A stretch of DNA of 46,500 bases from Chrysomallon squamiferum. Its lineage: Eukaryota > Mollusca > Gastropoda > Neomphalida > Peltospiridae. Below, one piece after another: positions 11,001 to 23,600 of the stretch; the stretch's first letter is position 1, and every line of letters starts with the position of its first letter. The DNA is taken from assembly GCA_012295275.1 (NCBI GenBank), contig CM022679.1:28819164-28865663 (forward strand), read 5' to 3'. A program made the position numbers and the translations under genes. Below the pieces are notes generated by a model that saw nothing but the letters and a program-made list of their open reading frames with translations, was not told the origin of the DNA and did not search any database.

Positions 11001-13504
11001 TTTTCTGGGCCAACAAATCATCAAGAGATTCAAAATAGCCTTTCTCAACAGCCAGAAATGCCTGGATGATAAAAAATATAAATAAAAATAAAATCTGCAC
11101 ACGCAAAGACACACACACACACACACAAACATTATTGGTTATGGGACAATAATGTAACAAGTGATAATTTTTCAATCTGTGTAAAAAAGGTTTCATAACT
11201 GCTGTTTGTTTAAAGTAATTAAATATATAGGACTGAGATTGTATATTTCTTTTCTTGTAAAGAAACAGGTGAACTGTTTTTGATAAACATTTATGTGTTA
11301 TTGAAATAATTAAGTTTTACTGATATATTATTTGTAAGAAGAAAGAAATCTAGAAATTCTTTAAAGTTTAGCTTCAAAATTTTTTTATCTGAAAAGGCTG
11401 GGAACTGGAAGTATTTCAGATTTCAGAGTATACAGAGACAGGCAGAGAACAGGATCTAAGTCTACTTATGAATTCCATTTATATTTTATATACAGCGTAA
11501 TAAATAGTTTGCACATAATTTTGTGCATAAAATAAAATGCCACTATTTCTGCTGTTCACAGGTTTCAAATTTTGGAGTTTGTTTGGATTTCTGAATTTCG
11601 GATAAGGGATCTTCCACCTTTAATAAAAAAAATGTTCTTAAAAAAAGAGATTTAAAAAATAAACAACAGCTATTACCTGATGAAGAACATCTTTTATTTC
11701 TTCATCACTTTTCTTTTCATGAAGCTGTCCAAAGAGAAGTTCAGCTGGCATTCTTTGTGCTGCAAAATTAGCCACTTTATTTCCCTTGTGACCATCAAAC
11801 ACTCCATAGAGAAAACAGCCATCAAAAGGTCTAAAAAGAAATATTGACTAATTATTATTATTATTTTATTTTATCAAATAGCCTAATATAAAATTAATAG
11901 TGTTTTGCTTTGAAAGATTTAAAAAACAAAAATAAAAGGACTGTAAGAATATGAAAATATGAAAATGTTTTTTAAGAGAATAATAATATGTAATCAGTAA
12001 TGTAAATTAAATTTCTCTAAAATGAACAAATGAAAACATTTACTTATCTTTAACATAACTGATACAATATTTTAATAAACTGTTAATTATCTTTAGAAGT
12101 GTATTAAGCTGTCTGTGTTAAAAGCACATTAATTCATTATGTTTATTGTTTATTTTATATTCTAAGAATATATTAAGCATTGGTCAAGAAAATCAGAAAC
12201 TCCAGAAATCCAGGTCATATCCAGATCCAAGATAAAGTGGATAAAGTGTCTGATACCTGTTCCACTTAGTAAACATCAGCATAGATGAATGAATAAATCC
12301 AACATACTTTAAAGTTAAATCTTAACAGCTAATTGTAATTTGAGTTTCATCACACTGAATTAAAGCACACATATACACACAGTAAAAAAAAAAAAAATTA
12401 GCAGAAAAGTTTTAAAGATGCAAGTTACTAAAATGGTAAGGAATAATTAGCAATAAAGCAGCTCTATACTCCATTATTAAAAAAAACACAAAACAAAAAA
12501 CATTTAAATTATGACAAAATACACATTTTTTCTAGTCCTGTTAAATAAAAACAAAAGAACAAAACAAATGTCAGTTTACTGATATATTATAAAAGTTTAC
12601 ATTCTTCAGTTACCTGAAATGAAAACTTTTGTCTTCAAATTCATGTTCCTCCAGTCGGTTGCCATCTTCTCTATAAATCTGATTGGTTGAGAAGCCAAGT
12701 CCTGACAAATAACACACAGGAAGATCGTCAGTCCAACTCAAAGCATGTCCCTGCAATTATTTCTTTTTATGTAACTTGCCATTTAGCTACAAATTCTGAC
12801 AGAAGCAATTTCTATAATCACCTCACTGCATGGATGTTAGGAATAAAAAATTCATTATAAAATTCCTAACTTCAGTTTTACCTTGTCAAAACAACCAAGT
12901 CAAACTTATAATCATACTGAAGTTCATCATGAGTTATATATTCACTATAATAACAATCCTTTTTCTGAAATGTGCATCATGTTGGCGGAAAAATAAAATT
13001 ACTGTTAAACTGAAGTCTGACAAATTAAATTTACTTGGCATTATCATTATAATTGATCTCTTTAATATGATACTAGTAATGAAGAATGAACAAACACAAA
13101 ATATGAGCAACAAAAAGATGGGGGAATAACAACAAGTCGAAAAACAGCTGAGGGATATAGTTATTACAGCGTAAATCTAAACTGCAAGTTTTACCATTTA
13201 TCAAAATAAGTGGGGAGAAAAGTCTTATAATAAAGGCTGGATACATATTTTATAGATGAATTGGCAATAGATACTGTATAATGTGTATTTATGACGTAAA
13301 ACTACATTGCCTTCAAAAGTAATGTACTGAAGCCTAATTTTTAAGTTTAATTTAATGGTGAATATATTTACGATGGATATAAACTAAAGAATTCATGTCT
13401 CAGTTGAGTCAATGTTTATTAAGTTAGAGTATTAAAATTACCTGCACACCAAGAAGTGGAGGAACATGCTTTTCTGATCCATTTGTCAACTCACTGTCTG
13501 TCAT
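8047..13504 (-). CDS. TAB1: TAK1-binding protein 1 (TAB1), PP2C-fold protein
   Basis: Activator subunit of the MAP3K TAK1 (MAP3K7) in TGF-beta/IL-1/innate signalling. Coding exons, 5' to 3': 13442-13504, 12614-12750, 11677-11830, 10975-11061, 10486-10624, 9323-9551 and 8047-8866; all have GT..AG borders and sum to 1629 nt (542 aa; human about 504). Identity rests on SWTDDLPVCYLSG (26-38), a PP2C fold (about 30-375) with VFDGHKGNKV (77-86), ANVGDTRVLLC, RCIGDYSVKGGYKDIDNL, IMSDGLYQAL and VRNFTYPL, a Ser/Thr/Pro-rich linker, and the TAK1-docking motif PYVDFSDFY near residues 497-505. Unlike human TAB1, as I recall it, the acidic metal-site positions of active PP2C look preserved (E49, D79-G80, D301, D368). 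The ATG at 13504 is the first in-frame Met of a short first exon. It is divergent from LYRM1, with 858 bases between the two ATGs. Confidence 0.94.
9722..10485 (-). repeat. 23-bp minisatellite carrying GTGAGT in every unit, ending at the TAB1 intron-5 donor
   Basis: On the minus strand each unit reads GTGAGT, then roughly CTTGAAGTACAG, then CTAAT. I count 34 occurrences of ACTCAC on the plus strand (GTGAGT on the minus). Copies 3 to 34 (9767 to 10480) are spaced exactly 23 bases apart without an indel (31 x 23 = 713); two more degenerate copies start at 9722 and 9745. The copy at 10480-10485 is the authentic 5' splice site of TAB1 coding exon 5 (CAATGTAG|GTGAGT). The array fills most of the 934-bp intron (9552-10485). 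Unit variants alternate between GTACTTCAA, GAACTTCAA and CCACACTGCAG forms. Confidence 0.95.
11831..12613. other. TAB1 intron 2, nothing else seen
   Basis: AT-rich intron with a few A runs; no second gene or transposon signature visible. Confidence 0.6.
12751..13441. other. TAB1 intron 1, nothing else seen
   Basis: The open frame at 12830-13129 (plus) is Lys/Ile/Asn-rich and matches no family I know; treated as non-coding. Confidence 0.6.
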
Positions 13505-14362
13505 TGTTTGTACATCTTAAAGTGCATATGACATAAAAACACCGAAAAAAATAGACTTGATTTAATGTTTTGAAATCGGAAGTATTTGTTCCATTTGTTA
13601 TAGTTATCTCCCCATTAATAAATATCGATGTTGCTATTCGGCCGAATTCGGGTCTATTCGAAGCACAACATTTTGTCATCCGAAAATTAACGGAAATGTT
13701 CCAATACTGATGTGCTCTACAGTTTCATCATGTTTGTTGTCATGCTGTATCTACTGTATAAATAATTAATTTTTCACAGTTTGTCTACAGTATCAGGCAA
13801 ACAATAGCCATATTTTGCACAATGGATACAAAGAACTCGGAACAGTAAAAATAGTAAAGCATTAAAACTTTAATAGATAGTTTTAGGCCGTGTTAAATTA
13901 TATCACTGTTTCTGGTTCTCCCTCGTACTTGGCACAACTATAAACTGTACTGTTACTGTTATTATAGAATGTAATTAACGTTATACAGTAATGCAGCACT
14001 TTCCCCGCTTGCAAATTGTAACTTATGAAGTTTACAAAAAATGTGACAAACAACGATGATATTGATGGTGTAATACTAATTATTTTTTCTTAATAATTAA
14101 AACTTTTTATTTTGTATTAAATTAAATCTCTCTGTATAACGTTGTTGCACAATGAAAGTTAAATGTAGTTAATTTAAAATAAAAAATTAACAAATATATG
14201 AATACACAAGCATACGTACATAATTTTTTTTTTTTTTTTTTTTTTTTTTTAGTGTTGATTGTTTGGGTTTTTTCTTCACGAAATGATCATTGTATTTTGC
14301 ATATATTTATATTATTATATTTGCAGTTGATTTTCTGAGGTAACATACATTTCAAAGTAACC
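13505..14362. promoter_or_regulatory. divergent TAB1/LYRM1 promoter region
   Basis: Intergenic stretch between two divergent start codons. The part next to TAB1 (about 13505-13680) is richer in CG dinucleotides (ggccgaattcgggt, tccgaaaattaacgg), and a long poly-T lies at 14227-14250 just ahead of LYRM1. Likely bidirectional; no TATA box stands out. The minus open frame at 13491-13679 overlaps the TAB1 first exon and is not protein-like. Confidence 0.5.
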
Positions 14363-15551
14363 ATGGCTTCTTCAAAGCAGCAGGTGCTGTCATTATATCG
14401 ACGAATATTCCGTATGGCAAAGTCTTGGCAGGCCTTTTCTGGAGATATTAAAGAAACAACTGATGAGAGGAACTACATTGTGTCTGAAGCTAGAACTCTG
14501 TTTAGGAAACACAAAGAGGTTAATATACACTCACACACACATACACAGAAAAAGAGAGAATTTCATGAAGTTTCTATAGTAAAGCTCTAAATTTCCTGTT
14601 CCTGCCTATTATATCAGAGTATATTGTATATTATTTTTTTTATGTCAGTGTAAATGTATGTTGCCAGTAAATAATTGCAATATGTCACATATTTAATTAA
14701 TATACTTTCACTGAATAATCATTAATATTAACATGCATAATTTGCATACAGTCAATGATTTATTTGCTGTTGTCTGTTTAAATAATTCATTTTGTATTAG
14801 TACTTTTCTGTACCTCAAGTTTTGCAAATACAAATTCTGGATTAATGATTCCATATTTTACTTAATACAAAACTAGCCAGTTACATTGAAATCACTGGAA
14901 ATCATACTGTTTATAATGTAGTACAATTTGTATACGCCTCGCATCGCTATATCAGTATATGTGAACACAGTTAAAGATATTTGAATTTCTCTACACCTTC
15001 TCCAAAAGATAAAGAAGAAATTTTCTGTACATCTGTAAACTAAGGTGTATCTAATATAGATACAGAAATATAAAAAGTATAGACTGAGCAAGCAGCTGCA
15101 TGGAGGATTGTTCGTGACTTGACAGCGCAAATCAAAACTAACTGAATAATCAGCTCTAATTTATCATGTGAGAAATTTGGAAACCAAAAAAATGGTGAGA
15201 GTAATAAATTTATGTAATTAAAATTATTTTTATTTTTATTTAACTGTAGGTGACTGATGAAATAGAAATCAAGGAATTTATTCGTGAAGCTGAAGCCAGA
15301 ATTGAATTAGGTGTGAGAAGATTTTTAAAATAGTCACAAAACTGAAGTTTAATTTTATATATGAAAATATTATCAGATACAGAAAAAGCAATTAAAAAAT
15401 AATAATCAGACTTTGCAATTAATAATTAAGAATATTAATTTCTCTCTAAGAATAAACTTGAGTCCAGTAATAAGAGATTTTCCATTTTTAATTAATTATC
15501 TGTTGTGAATGTGGATTTCTTAAGGGCTTGATTCCACCAATAAATCGGTAG

Positions 15552-15586
<35 letters not shown>

Positions 15587-16327
15587 GAATCAGATATATT
15601 TAAGTCTTCTGTATTTTTATTCACATTTTATCCTTTTGCAGCTCTTCATTATAAAAATCCATACCCAAGGCCTGTAAGTATTCATGATTTAACTTACTAA
15701 TATGTGTATATATATACAGTAAATGAAAAACAATCATTTTAATACATATTATTGCACAAAGTGATATTTTAATTCTTTTGACTACTTTTTTTTATTTTTA
15801 TTTTGTTTTATTTTAAGTATCTGTATGTCATAGGGAAATTGTATTTGGGTCTATTTTTTTATTCTGATTGAAGGAATTTATAACTAATGTCAGTAGCAGC
15901 AGAATAAATTCATTTAGATGTTTCTCTTTCTCTAAGGACATTTTCTTCTTTATTTTTCTAAATCAAGCAACCAAAGTCATGCTTATATTTATGGAAGTTG
16001 TTGCCATTGTTTTATTTTACTTTGTATAAATGTGTTTATTTATTTGTTTATTACATAAAAAGTGAATAAATTTTGCAAATCCAGTTTAAATATAATGGAC
16101 AAGCTTAATCATTTTTATCCTTAATTAAATATGTTATGTTGTTAAATGAATGATATATAAAACAGCACAACTGCTAGTAATAAAATATTGTTTTGTTGTT
16201 TTTTCAGATGAATATTCCTCAAAACACATTACCATTCACTGGCCCCAAATTCAAGAAATCTCAGAAAACAGCCATGAAACAATCAAGGCCAATTTATCTC
16301 AAGTCTTATGAAGAAACTGACAGATGA
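14363..16327 (+). CDS. LYRM1: LYR motif-containing protein 1
   Basis: Small LYR-family protein; family members bind the mitochondrial acyl carrier protein and serve respiratory-complex or Fe-S assembly, while the exact role of LYRM1 is less settled. Exons 14363-14518, 15250-15310, 15642-15673 and 16208-16327 give 369 nt, or 122 aa, the same length as human LYRM1. The signature L-Y-R is at residues 11-13 (VLSLYRRIFRMAK), followed by EARTLFRKHK, ARIELALHYKNPYPRP and a basic C-terminal tail with RPIYLKSYEE. Splice sites: gag|gttaat, ctgtag|gtgact, tag|gtgtga, ttgcag|ctctt, cct|gtaagt, tttcag|atgaat. The 32-nt third exon is unusually small. A polyadenylation signal AATAAA is at 16550-16555. Confidence 0.95.
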
Positions 16328-16383
16328 TAAATATATTATTCTTGTAATTTTTTTCTTACTAATATTTTTTTTTATTGTTATTT

Positions 16384-16389
16384 TATATA

Positions 16390-16425
<36 letters not shown>

Positions 16426-16427
16426 TG
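16384..16427. repeat. (AT)n(GTAT)n microsatellite in LYRM1 3' UTR
   Basis: ATATAT followed by seven or so GTAT units. Confidence 0.9.
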
Positions 16428-16549
16428 AAAGTACTGTATATTAAAACCAAAAAAAAGGTTTGATTTCAAGTTAGCATCAAATTTGTTTACTCTAAATTCA
16501 TAAGATGAAAATAAAACTGTAACTTAATTTTTAAGTTGATCCCAAATGA

Positions 16550-16555
16550 AATAAA
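16550..16555 (+). terminator. LYRM1 polyadenylation signal
   Basis: AATAAA 223 bases after the LYRM1 stop, followed by T/GT-rich sequence (cttgttgtattttt). Confidence 0.55.
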
Positions 16556-16757
16556 AAGTATTTTAGAAGCACATAGTTCTTGTTGTATTTTTCTTAAACG
16601 CACAATATTAGCTTTAATTAATAACAAAGTAAAAATGAAGCTAAATTATTCAAGCCATTAATTTTCCTTAAATTAGTAATATCCTTTTTTTATAATTTAA
16701 ACTGCTAGCCATTATATCTGTATAATTATACCTATATTAAATTTAAAAATTATAGTT

Positions 16758-17432
<675 letters not shown>

Positions 17433-17621
17433 TCCGAGATACTGACTGATGTTGTTTTTAAAAAACGAGGAGAAAGTCTAGTTCAGATCAATGATTATAT
17501 TTTCGTTTGGCATTTACCTCCCCTTGTACTGACGTTTGTGCGTGTTGAGCAGCCATTTTGAAAGTGTTCGTAGTCTGATTCATGTTGTAGCATTTATTGT
17601 ATCTTTGTGACATATTTCACA
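17433..17621 (+). promoter_or_regulatory. LUC7L promoter/5' UTR region
   Basis: Sequence just ahead of the LUC7L start, with higher GC than its surroundings (cctccccttgtactgacgtttgtgcgtg). GACG/ACGT elements occur near 17530, and gcagccattttg (17550-17561) is the reverse complement of a YY1-like CAAAATGGC motif. The transcription start is not determinable by eye. Confidence 0.4.
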
Positions 17622-20600
17622 ATGACTGCCCACGATCAAATTCGGGCTATGCTTGATGAACTTATGGGCACATCTAGAGATGGTAAGTTAAAAGAAAAAG
17701 GATCGTTTCGATATTTTAAATGGTGTTTTCCACGTACAAGCACTTCAAATATTCTACCATCGCATTAAAATTGTTGAAATGGGATTTTTTGTCATTAGTT
17801 TTAAAAATGCTTGAGAATGAACACGGTCAACGTCACCATTGAATCGCATTTATTTATGCTATTAGTTTTGAAACATTAAATGATTACTATTTTAAATTTT
17901 TCTTATTTTATTGTCACTAGCGTAATTCAACTAATTGTTACATTGTTAGGATTGTGTAACTATAATAATACTATTACAGTAAAGTAATTGGAATTAAATA
18001 AATAATTTCAGGCTTGTAGTACATAGTAATTTCACTGTATTTCTGTCAAAACAGACTGATAAATACTTGTTTCTGATAAAATTATACAATGAATAATGAA
18101 TGAATAAAAAATCAAAAACGTTTTATAAAGGATAAGTAAAAAATATTTTTTAATAGCGTTATGAATTTTGAAACAGTGTTATGCTGCTGGTATATTTGGA
18201 TTTTTTAAATTATCATTTTATATGTATTTTATTTTTAATGTCTACATAATTTTTTTATTATTATTTTTCTTTAATAAACAAAATTTGTTAATTTTTACTC
18301 TACTTAATTACAAAATTAAATTCGAAGACGTGTGTAAGTTCTGATTCAGACATTTAGCATTATAAAGCTGAAACACATTATATTCAGCATATTTTTATTT
18401 TATTTATTAAAATTATTTTTAATAAAACTGTTACATTTACTAAAATAACTTGGAGAAAACAGTTTATTACATAAGATATGTTTTTGAGTATTTTCAGCCC
18501 CAGTGTGAATTGCAGTTTTTGAAAATGAAGAATTTGAAAATAAAACAAATTTAAAAAAAGCAAAAACAAAAAAATTCCCATCTTTTAAGTACATTTGCTG
18601 ATTTACTCTAGCAAACAGATCTGGTTCAATAATTATGATAAATGAACTGCATTGTCTTTTTAAATTTAAATGTTTGAGGTGGCAAAAACAAAAAAGCTAA
18701 ATAAACATTTTTTAATAAATTTAAACAAAATGTTTTGTTAAGGAAAGGATGATCAAAAACCAATATATTTAAAGATTCAGATGAATTATTACAAACCATT
18801 TTCAAATCATCAGTAATTTATTTTCAATATTGCTTAATTTTGTTAAATCTATGAATGTAAATATTTTATTTGCTTATTCAAAAAGAAAACAGAAATCATT
18901 GCTTTAAAATGTTTGAAGAACAAATAAGTTTTGGTCAGAGAAAATGTAACTCTGTTTCAATCTCCCTATTTTCAAGGGAACATTGTAATGCGGGCTTATC
19001 CAGAAGGTTAAATGCAAAGGTGGTGAATGACCAAGTCGTGAGTTGATGAATTTAATATACATAATTATTAACATTTTTCAGTTTTTTATTTTTTTTGTAT
19101 ATGCTGTCATTTGTCCTAAGAAGAGAGGATAATCATTGCAGTAATCATATTATTCCTGTTTTCAGAAACAAATATGTTAACATTTTATTTTCATTATTTG
19201 CATGTTGGCCATAAGCTGCAGTATGTAGGTTAAAATAAAATTTTACATGAATTTATTCTGCTTGTTAATAAAATGATTTCAGCAGTCTTTTCTTCATTTT
19301 TAAGTAACACATATTTAAAAAAAGAAAGAAAAACTGAATGTTTTAATTGAGGTAAGATTAATACTAATATTAAACTAAATTTTTTTCACTTGTCCCATGT
19401 TGGGTTCGTTGAGGAGGTAGTTTATTTCCAGGTGGGAGAAAAGAGGTGACTGGTAATTTTCTGTAAGCCAGCTGCATGTAGAGGAAAGACAAGTGAACAG
19501 AGCTTGCTCTATTTCGCAGTGTGTATCAAACTCATTAACTGAGTTGTACATGTAGTTTATTATTTTGAGGTCATATATTTAATTCTGGGTTCTTACAACA
19601 TGTACCGTTTGCAGCATAGAAATATTTAATGTCAATGGTTTATTTTTGTTTGTTTTTTTTTTATTTTTTTTTTTTTTTCAGAAAAATAAATATTCATTTA
19701 TTTATTTATTTTGAAAATGAAATTTTAAATTAATAGTAATATACTATAGTGCTTAACAAGTTGCTGAGATCAGTGAATCTTGGTGATTTGAAGCACTCAG
19801 ACCAGAAGGTGCTATTACAAGTTGCTGTGTTAAGTAATTACTGTAAAGAAAACACAGGTCCATAGTTTGGTCTGTTTTCAGGAAAATGTATTTCAAATAT
19901 AGTACATATTTTCATTACATTGAGTGTATACATGTATATTATGTTTTATGATGATTGGAAAATGTATATATCTGAAGGAAAATTGCAGTTATTTGAAAAT
20001 AAACAATAAATGAATAATACTAAGAAGATAAAAATTCACTAAATTTTCTTTAGATAAATTCAGTAATTGAATATATACCTTTTTTTTTTTTTTCCCAGCT
20101 TTACAATTCTGGAATGAATTATTTTATTGTTAAAATTTGGTGTGTTTGTTGTAGGAGAACCCACCATCCAATTGCAAAACTTTAATCTTTATAATGAATA
20201 ACTTCTGACAATTTCTGTTAATTACAAATCATGAGAAAAATTAAATAAAGATTTTATATAATATTTTAAGTAATAGATGAAAACTGCAATTCTTCTTCAT
20301 TCCCAGTATTAAATGTGATGCTGTTTCGTTATCTTAATTGATATTGTTTGGTGCTGTGACTGTTCTAGGAGAAAAAGACAGGTATCGAGTGAAGTTTGAT
20401 GATCCTCGGGTATGTAAGAGCTTCCTGCTTGGCTGCTGTCCCCATGATATTCTTGCTAGTACGGTGAGTATTTCTCATAATTAGCCAGCTAGATCTCATT
20501 CTTGGAAGAGGGTACGTAATGAATAAACACAGTAATCAGTGAAATAATCCTTGTTCTATAACCCAGTCAAATTTAATTGATCATAGCTATTTTAATGTCA

Positions 20601-23600
20601 GTCTCTTTAAATTAGATATATACTCTTTAATTATTTTTTTTTTAGGATTAATATTCATCCATTTAATTTAAAAAACTTCAGTAAATTGATATTATATAAT
20701 TTTATTTTTAATGAAAACAAATTAATGTAAGTTTGAGTATTTTGTAAACTATGCAGTTAGCCATTAATTTCCAGAAAATTATTTGAAAATATATGAATTT
20801 AGGGAAAAGATATTTTAACTATTTAGGCCCTCCATAATATATATGTATATATATATGTGTGTGTGTGTGTGTTGTTTTCTTCTTTTTATCTTTGTGTTTG
20901 AACATAGAATTGAAAAAAAAAAGTGCTCTTTTAAATTATGTCTTCTGTTGATGGGTAGGTTTTTTATTTTTATAAACTTTACATTTACTATTTTTTTTTT
21001 ATTCATGGATTTTATAGTAAAATCCATTAAGATAGCACAATACAAGATGATTTATAAATGTGAATTGATGTTTATACCAATAACATTATAATTATTGGTT
21101 AAAATATTCTCTTTTCAGAGGATGGATTTGGGGGAGTGTTCCAGGATTCATGATTTGGCTCTCAGAGCTGATTATGAACAAGCAGCCAAAAACAAGGATT
21201 ATTACTACGACATAGATGTAAATATTTAATAGCTTTAGTGGTTTCTTGTTTACTGTATGATCTGTCCCTGTATTCTTCTCTATCACACACACACACACAC
21301 ACTCTCACACATTTATAAATACATCAATTTTTCATTTTTTTTTTCTTATCAGGACTTGCTTTGGTTCAGTTTTACAAATGATTAATTGATGGTTTACTGT
21401 TTGTGCATACAGAAATGAGATTTTTCAATGTATTCACAGGCAATGGAGCATTTGCTGAGCTTCATTGGTGAATGTGACAGAAAAACAGAACTTGCAAAAC
21501 GAAGGTTGAAAGAAACCCAAGAGGAGCTTAGTGAGGAAGCCAATGCAAAGGTAAACCAAAAATATTTACGAAAAAGTTCATTTATATTTATATTTATACT
21601 GAATTTTATTTATTACTATCTGCAATAATTTGTACAGTTATTTTGCAAATGATTTGTTTTAAACATAGATGATAATAAAAAAAAGTGGACTGGTGTTAAG
21701 TAATTGTATGATTTGTTTATCAGGCAGAAATGATACACCAGCTAGGAGAGCAGATGGGGACTAAACTGGCGAAGGCTGAACTGGCAGGTGCACAAGGTTT
21801 GGTGGAAGAGTCACTGAAACTAATGAAGGAGGTTGAGGATCTGAAAGTGAAAAAAAGTCTTGCTGAGGTCAGTGTTTTGTAGTAGAGTTCTCCAAAAATA
21901 TTACTGATAAATCTTTTTCGTATCGAGTTAATTGTTGCTTGATTAGACAGTTTTTTTTAAGTTGTCCTGTACCTCTTTTTGTTTTGTTCTGGTAATTTGA
22001 ACTTTTATAAATAAATAAGAATAATGAGGGTTTTTTGGCTAACAAATTTATTTTTATTTATTTGTTTTTTTAAACAGACTGAATTTCGCAATTCTATGCC
22101 AGCCTCCAGTTATCAACAGCAGAAACTGCGGGTTTGTGAGGTGTGTGGGGCGTATCTCGGGATACACGACAATGACCGACGATTGGCTGATCATTTTGGT
22201 GGCAAGTTGCATCTAGGTTTCATCACCATCAGGGAAAAACTGGAGGACTTAAAGGTAATTTACCACATGTTGCATTTAAGAATTAAAATAATAATAAAAT
22301 AAATTGCAGTAACATTTTCAGACTGGGAGAATAGAAAAGTATTTTATGATGAATAAATACTTACAGATGTATTTTGAATTGACCAGTGTTTAATATATTC
22401 TTTTTACAATTGTGTACAGTAAATGTTTTTTCTTTCTTTTGATAATGCTAAACAGGTTCCAGTTAACTGTTCAGTTTAACTTTTAATCAGACATAACAAA
22501 TGTAGCAAGATTATCATTTCTTACCTTTTTCCAAATAAGATAATAAAGATATCCTTGTTTTCATGTTGTTTAAAAACAAATACAAAATGAAATTTTGTGT
22601 GTGCAGCAACTCGTCGCTGACAGGAAGAGTCAGCGAGAAAAGGAGCGCTGAGGAGATGAGGAAAGAGCGAGACGAGCGTCTGGCAGCTCGTGAAAAAGAT
22701 GAGGAGGTTCACCGCAGCAGCAAAGCGAGAACTCGCAGTCTGAGCAGAGAAAAACGTCGTAGGAGTAGGAGCAAGAGTAGGAGGTAATTTGAAATGTCTG
22801 ATAGTTTTCTTTCAGGTTTTCGTTACAAAGAGTATGTTTATAAGTTATTTTGCAAATAAAAGATGATGAAAAAAGAAAAACAAAAAAAAAGGCACGTGTG
22901 TGTATGTATATGTTTGTATTTATAAGTTATCTGTTACTTTAGTTAATGATGCTAGTTAATATAATCTTGTGTGTTTCTGTTTGTAGGTCAAGATCTCGCT
23001 CACGAGAAAGGCGGTCCAAGAAGCGATCCAGACGCTCTAGGTCACGATCAAGAAGGTCCAGGTCAAGATCACATCGAAGGTAAGTACAGTTATTTATTTT
23101 CTTTTGAATTTACACTCCAGAATCTCAGAAACATACACACAACTTTGATATTTGTTAGGTACAAAACACAAAAATTGTGCAATTTGGGCTGTTAGATGGC
23201 TGCATTTTTTTTTTTTTTTTTTTTTTTTATTTTTCTTATATTTATTTCATATTATTTTTTAATTTTTTTTTTTGTTTGTTTAATTTTTTTTATTATTATT
23301 ATTATTGTTTTTTTTTTTATTATAAACATTCTTATTTTAATACTACCAGGTTTTAAGGGGAACATTTTTATTAAAAAATTTTTTTTTTAATAGTTTGATT
23401 CAGCTTATCTGAATTAATAATTTTTATTTTAACCAAAAGCAACTCCCAAGCAAGTGAACTCTGAGTATTTATTCCCATTTCTTATTTACCTTGTTTAAAA
23501 ATAAATGAAGAAAGCATTAAAACTAGGCACTGGCACTTTTCAAGGCCCATTTCAAGTTTTGAAATACTCAACAAGAAGTGATTTTTTTTGTGTGTTCTGG

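Noticed and set aside
22563-22630. Alternative LUC7L exon 7 acceptors that would make the downstream frame open from its start
   Set aside because: The other AG dinucleotides lack pyrimidine tracts, and only 22607 gives the family-like QLVADRK sequence; the one in-phase AG (22637) would delete ten conserved-looking codons.
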